Shown here: piece after piece, positions 6,480 to 7,606 of the stretch
Layout of the letters: each line of letters starts with the position of its first letter
How positions within the stretch are numbered: position 1 is the stretch's first letter
Origin: Promethearchaeia archaeon
Lineage (GTDB): Archaea; Asgardarchaeota; Lokiarchaeia; Sigyniarchaeales; SOKP01
Assembly: GCA_029856445.1 (NCBI GenBank)
Contig: JAHQWY010000181.1
Span: 1 to 7,606, forward strand
Direction: 5' to 3'
Length of the DNA: 7,606 nt
The notes under the pieces: model-generated
What the model was told of the DNA's origin: nothing
What the model saw: the letters and a program-made list of their open reading frames with translations, nothing else
The model's database searches: none
Translations under genes and position numbers: made by a program

Positions 6480-6610
6480 AATTTACCTCTTTCGCTTTAT
6501 TTCCAGTCACTCAATGAAGCTTTCCAAAAGAAATTCGGATATGAAGCAGGTATACCTCTTGATGATATACCTTTCGTAGCAGGAAAGTAATAGCAGAGAT
6601 GGAATTATAA
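6480..6610 (+). pseudogene. 3' remnant of a second fdhB/frhB-like gene
   Basis: Read from 6480 this gives 36 codons, NLPLSLYFQSLNEAFQKKF and onward to AGK, then TAA 6588-6590. They match residues 334-369 of the 3996-5135 protein at 28 of 36 positions, with the first 15 identical. After AGK the DNA still matches: 18 nt at 6590-6607 equal 5106-5123 exactly, but one nt has been lost between them, shifting the frame. Restoring it would give an IAEMEL ending followed by TAA 6608-6610, a proper C-terminus. No start, ribosome site or upstream two-thirds of the gene remains. Synonymous differences in the matching part show that it once evolved as a functional paralogue, so this is an old duplicate recently decayed and not a fresh copy. 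Confidence 0.88.
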
Positions 6611-6624
6611 AAGATTTAAACCTA

Positions 6625-6651
6625 ATTTTTTATTTTTATTTATTATTTTTG
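6625..6651 (+). terminator. T-rich terminator after the fdhB/frhB remnant
   Basis: T runs of six, five and five on the + strand lie just after the remnant's ancestral stop. They resemble the flank of the intact gene and are probably inherited from the lost paralogue. They now serve the membrane protein transcript and overlap the 3' end of the convergent flavoprotein gene. Confidence 0.45.
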
Positions 6652-7221
6652 CTTATCATTCATGAACATTACTGCTTTTCTTCCTAAAATAAACGCTTTT
6701 TCTAATTTATCTTTCTTCTCTAGTATTTTTCCTTTTTGATAACAATCAGGTACACATATATCCCCAATGTAATTCCCTCTTAGAACTTGAATTGTTAATT
6801 TCATTGGTTCAGTGATGAAACTACTATGTTCATAATCATCACGCCCAAATGTACATAATACTATGTGCCCTTGACCATAAAATTTATCAGCATAATGAGG
6901 ATTTCTGAAATAGGAAGAAAACCTATCAATAAAACATTTCATTTGTGCGGAAACACCACACCAATATATAGGAGTTGCCCAAATGATGAGATCTGATTCT
7001 AAAAATTTCTTTAATAGTTGCGGGTAATCATCATCTGCCCGCGGATCTTCTCTGTTGCGACTATCATCAATTACCTCACCGATAGGTCTTATATGAAAAT
7101 CATCTAAATAGATTTTATCGACCGAAGCTCCCATTGATTTTGCTCCCTTTAAAACCTCATCTGCCAATAAATCCGAGTTCCCTTTTTTTCTTGGACTTCC
7201 TAATAATGCTAAAACCTGCAT
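6643..7221 (-). CDS. Flavodoxin-fold NAD(P)H/FMN-dependent oxidoreductase
   Basis: A 192-residue soluble flavoprotein of the NADPH-dependent FMN reductase / iron-sulfur flavoprotein group. The FMN phosphate loop is GSPRKKGNSD (residues 8-17), and WATPIYWCGVSAQMKCFIDR (81-100) is the family's second FMN-binding strand and helix. The compact cysteine motif that binds [4Fe-4S] in iron-sulfur flavoproteins is absent: the loop after DDFHIRPI (about 41-65) has no Cys, so it should be a cluster-free flavoprotein. Its likely role is electron transfer or reduction of quinones or other small molecules; the substrate is unknown. The start is ATG with no Shine-Dalgarno and probably a short leader. It is divergent from the corrinoid protein gene, sharing a 137-nt control region, and convergent with the remnant. 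Confidence 0.82.
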   Translation of the reverse strand: MQVLALLGSPRKKGNSDLLADEVLKGAKSMGASVDKIYLDDFHIRPIGEVIDDSRNREDPRADDDYPQLLKKFLESDLIIWATPIYWCGVSAQMKCFIDRFSSYFRNPHYADKFYGQGHIVLCTFGRDDYEHSSFITEPMKLTIQVLRGNYIGDICVPDCYQKGKILEKKDKLEKAFILGRKAVMFMNDKQK

Positions 7222-7249
7222 AATAATAGCATTAATGTAAAAGCTGTTT

Positions 7250-7268
7250 TAGATTTTATTATTATTTA
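7250..7268 (-). promoter_or_regulatory. Putative promoter of the flavoprotein gene
   Basis: On the - strand, CTAAATAATAATAAAATC is a TATA-like stretch about 30-45 nt before the ATG at 7221, which would give a very short leader and explain the absent Shine-Dalgarno. Confidence 0.3.
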
Positions 7269-7295
7269 GGAAATAGGAAATACTTCAAACTTGAA
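7267..7295. promoter_or_regulatory. Candidate operator between divergent promoters
   Basis: A tandem 7-nt repeat TAGGAAA (7267-7280) is followed by a perfect 12-nt dyad TTCAAACTTGAA with 5-nt arms (7284-7295). They lie between the two divergent TATA-like elements, where a shared regulator would bind. Short and unproven. Confidence 0.25.
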
Positions 7296-7310
7296 CCTAA
7301 TAATTTTAAT

Positions 7311-7325
7311 TTATGTATATAATAG
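7311..7325 (+). promoter_or_regulatory. Putative promoter of the corrinoid protein gene
   Basis: TTATGTATATAATAG is a good archaeal TATA-like box. Transcription from about 7345-7350 would give a leader of only about 10-15 nt before ATG 7359, matching the lack of a Shine-Dalgarno. Confidence 0.45.
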
Positions 7326-7358
7326 AATGTTTTTATTACTTCAATCATTTTTGCAATA

Positions 7359-7606
7359 ATGATATCAAACTTAACAAAGAATCTAGTGGAACTTGAACGC
7401 GATCAAGTTTTATCTGAAATAAAAGAGCGCCTTAGTCAAGGAGAAGATTCAATGAGGATATTCGAGGAATGCAAGCGAGGTATGGATTTGGTAGGCGAGA
7501 AATATAAAAATAAAGAATATTTTCTCGCAGAATTAATGTTTTCAGGTGATCTTTTCAGAGAAGCAATGGAGTTAATCGAACCGTATTTAGGTGAAATAAA
7601 AATAGA
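7359..7606 (+). CDS. Corrinoid (cobalamin-binding) methyltransferase protein, N-terminal part
   Basis: The frame is open from ATG 7359 to the window edge, giving 82 residues. The sequence matches the helical cap domain of MtbC/MttC-type corrinoid proteins: QVLSEIKERLSQGEDSMRI, then CKRGMDLVGEKYKNKEYFLA, then LMFSGDLFREAMELIEPYL. In these proteins the cap shields the methyl-cobalamin held by a following Rossmann domain with a DxHxxG motif, which lies beyond the edge. The protein carries a methyl group between a substrate-specific methyltransferase (MtbB/MttB type) and a corrinoid:cofactor methyltransferase. The substrate cannot be told here. No in-frame UGA or UAG occurs in the visible part. 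The gene is divergent from the flavoprotein gene. Confidence 0.85.
   Translation, partial: MISNLTKNLVELERDQVLSEIKERLSQGEDSMRIFEECKRGMDLVGEKYKNKEYFLAELMFSGDLFREAMELIEPYLGEIKI

Noticed and set aside
7359..7606. Pyrrolysine (UAG) use in a methylamine pathway
   Set aside because: Corrinoid proteins do not carry Pyl, no in-frame UAG is present, and no MtbB/MttB/MtmB gene lies in the window.
1..7606. CRISPR array, tRNA, rRNA or insertion sequence
   Set aside because: No spaced repeat array, cloverleaf, rRNA block, transposase or terminal inverted repeats could be seen on either strand.

Overview
The window is AT-rich archaeal DNA. It has in-frame UGA codons in two redox genes and a eukaryote-like SECIS hairpin after the second. 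Together with the HdrA/MvhD/FdhB-type proteins, a corrinoid protein and archaeal TATA-like promoters, this points to an Asgard archaeon of the Lokiarchaeota type, the group for which eukaryote-like SECIS elements have been reported. That placement is an inference; there is no rRNA or other marker gene here.

Layout. At the left edge is the 3' end of a ferredoxin-like gene (1-156, +) followed by a T-rich terminator. Convergent to it is a TPR-repeat gene (197-907, -), possibly preceded by a small ORF (908-1099, -). A control region at about 1100-1346 leads into the centre of the window: hdrA (1347-3326, +) and mvhD (3344-3802, +), 17 nt apart. Conventional ORF calling breaks hdrA at UGA 1974-1976, loses its first 97 codons because of UGA 1419-1421, and misses mvhD altogether because of UGAs at 3392-3394 and 3545-3547. 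Read through as selenocysteine, hdrA gives a full-length 659-residue protein and mvhD a 152-residue protein. All four UGAs replace cysteines of family motifs. A hairpin at 3810-3883 has the SECIS/kink-turn core and is the only good candidate to recode all four.

Downstream are an FdhB/FrhB-like dicluster iron-sulfur protein (3996-5135, +), a 378-nt AT-rich gap, an unrecognised multi-pass membrane protein (5514-6455, +), and a decayed 3' scrap of a second fdhB/frhB copy (6480-6610). The scrap shares 28 of 36 residues with the intact gene and is broken by a net 1-nt loss. A flavodoxin-fold NAD(P)H/FMN oxidoreductase (6643-7221, -) is divergent from the start of a corrinoid protein gene (7359 to the window edge, +).

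How they work together (inference): HdrA is the FAD-dependent electron-bifurcating hub and MvhD its [2Fe-2S] electron-entry partner. The FdhB/FrhB-like protein is a plausible module for feeding in or drawing off electrons (F420, formate or NAD(P)H side). The ferredoxin fragment and the corrinoid protein fit an anaerobic C1/ferredoxin-based metabolism. HdrB, HdrC and MvhA/G are not in this window.
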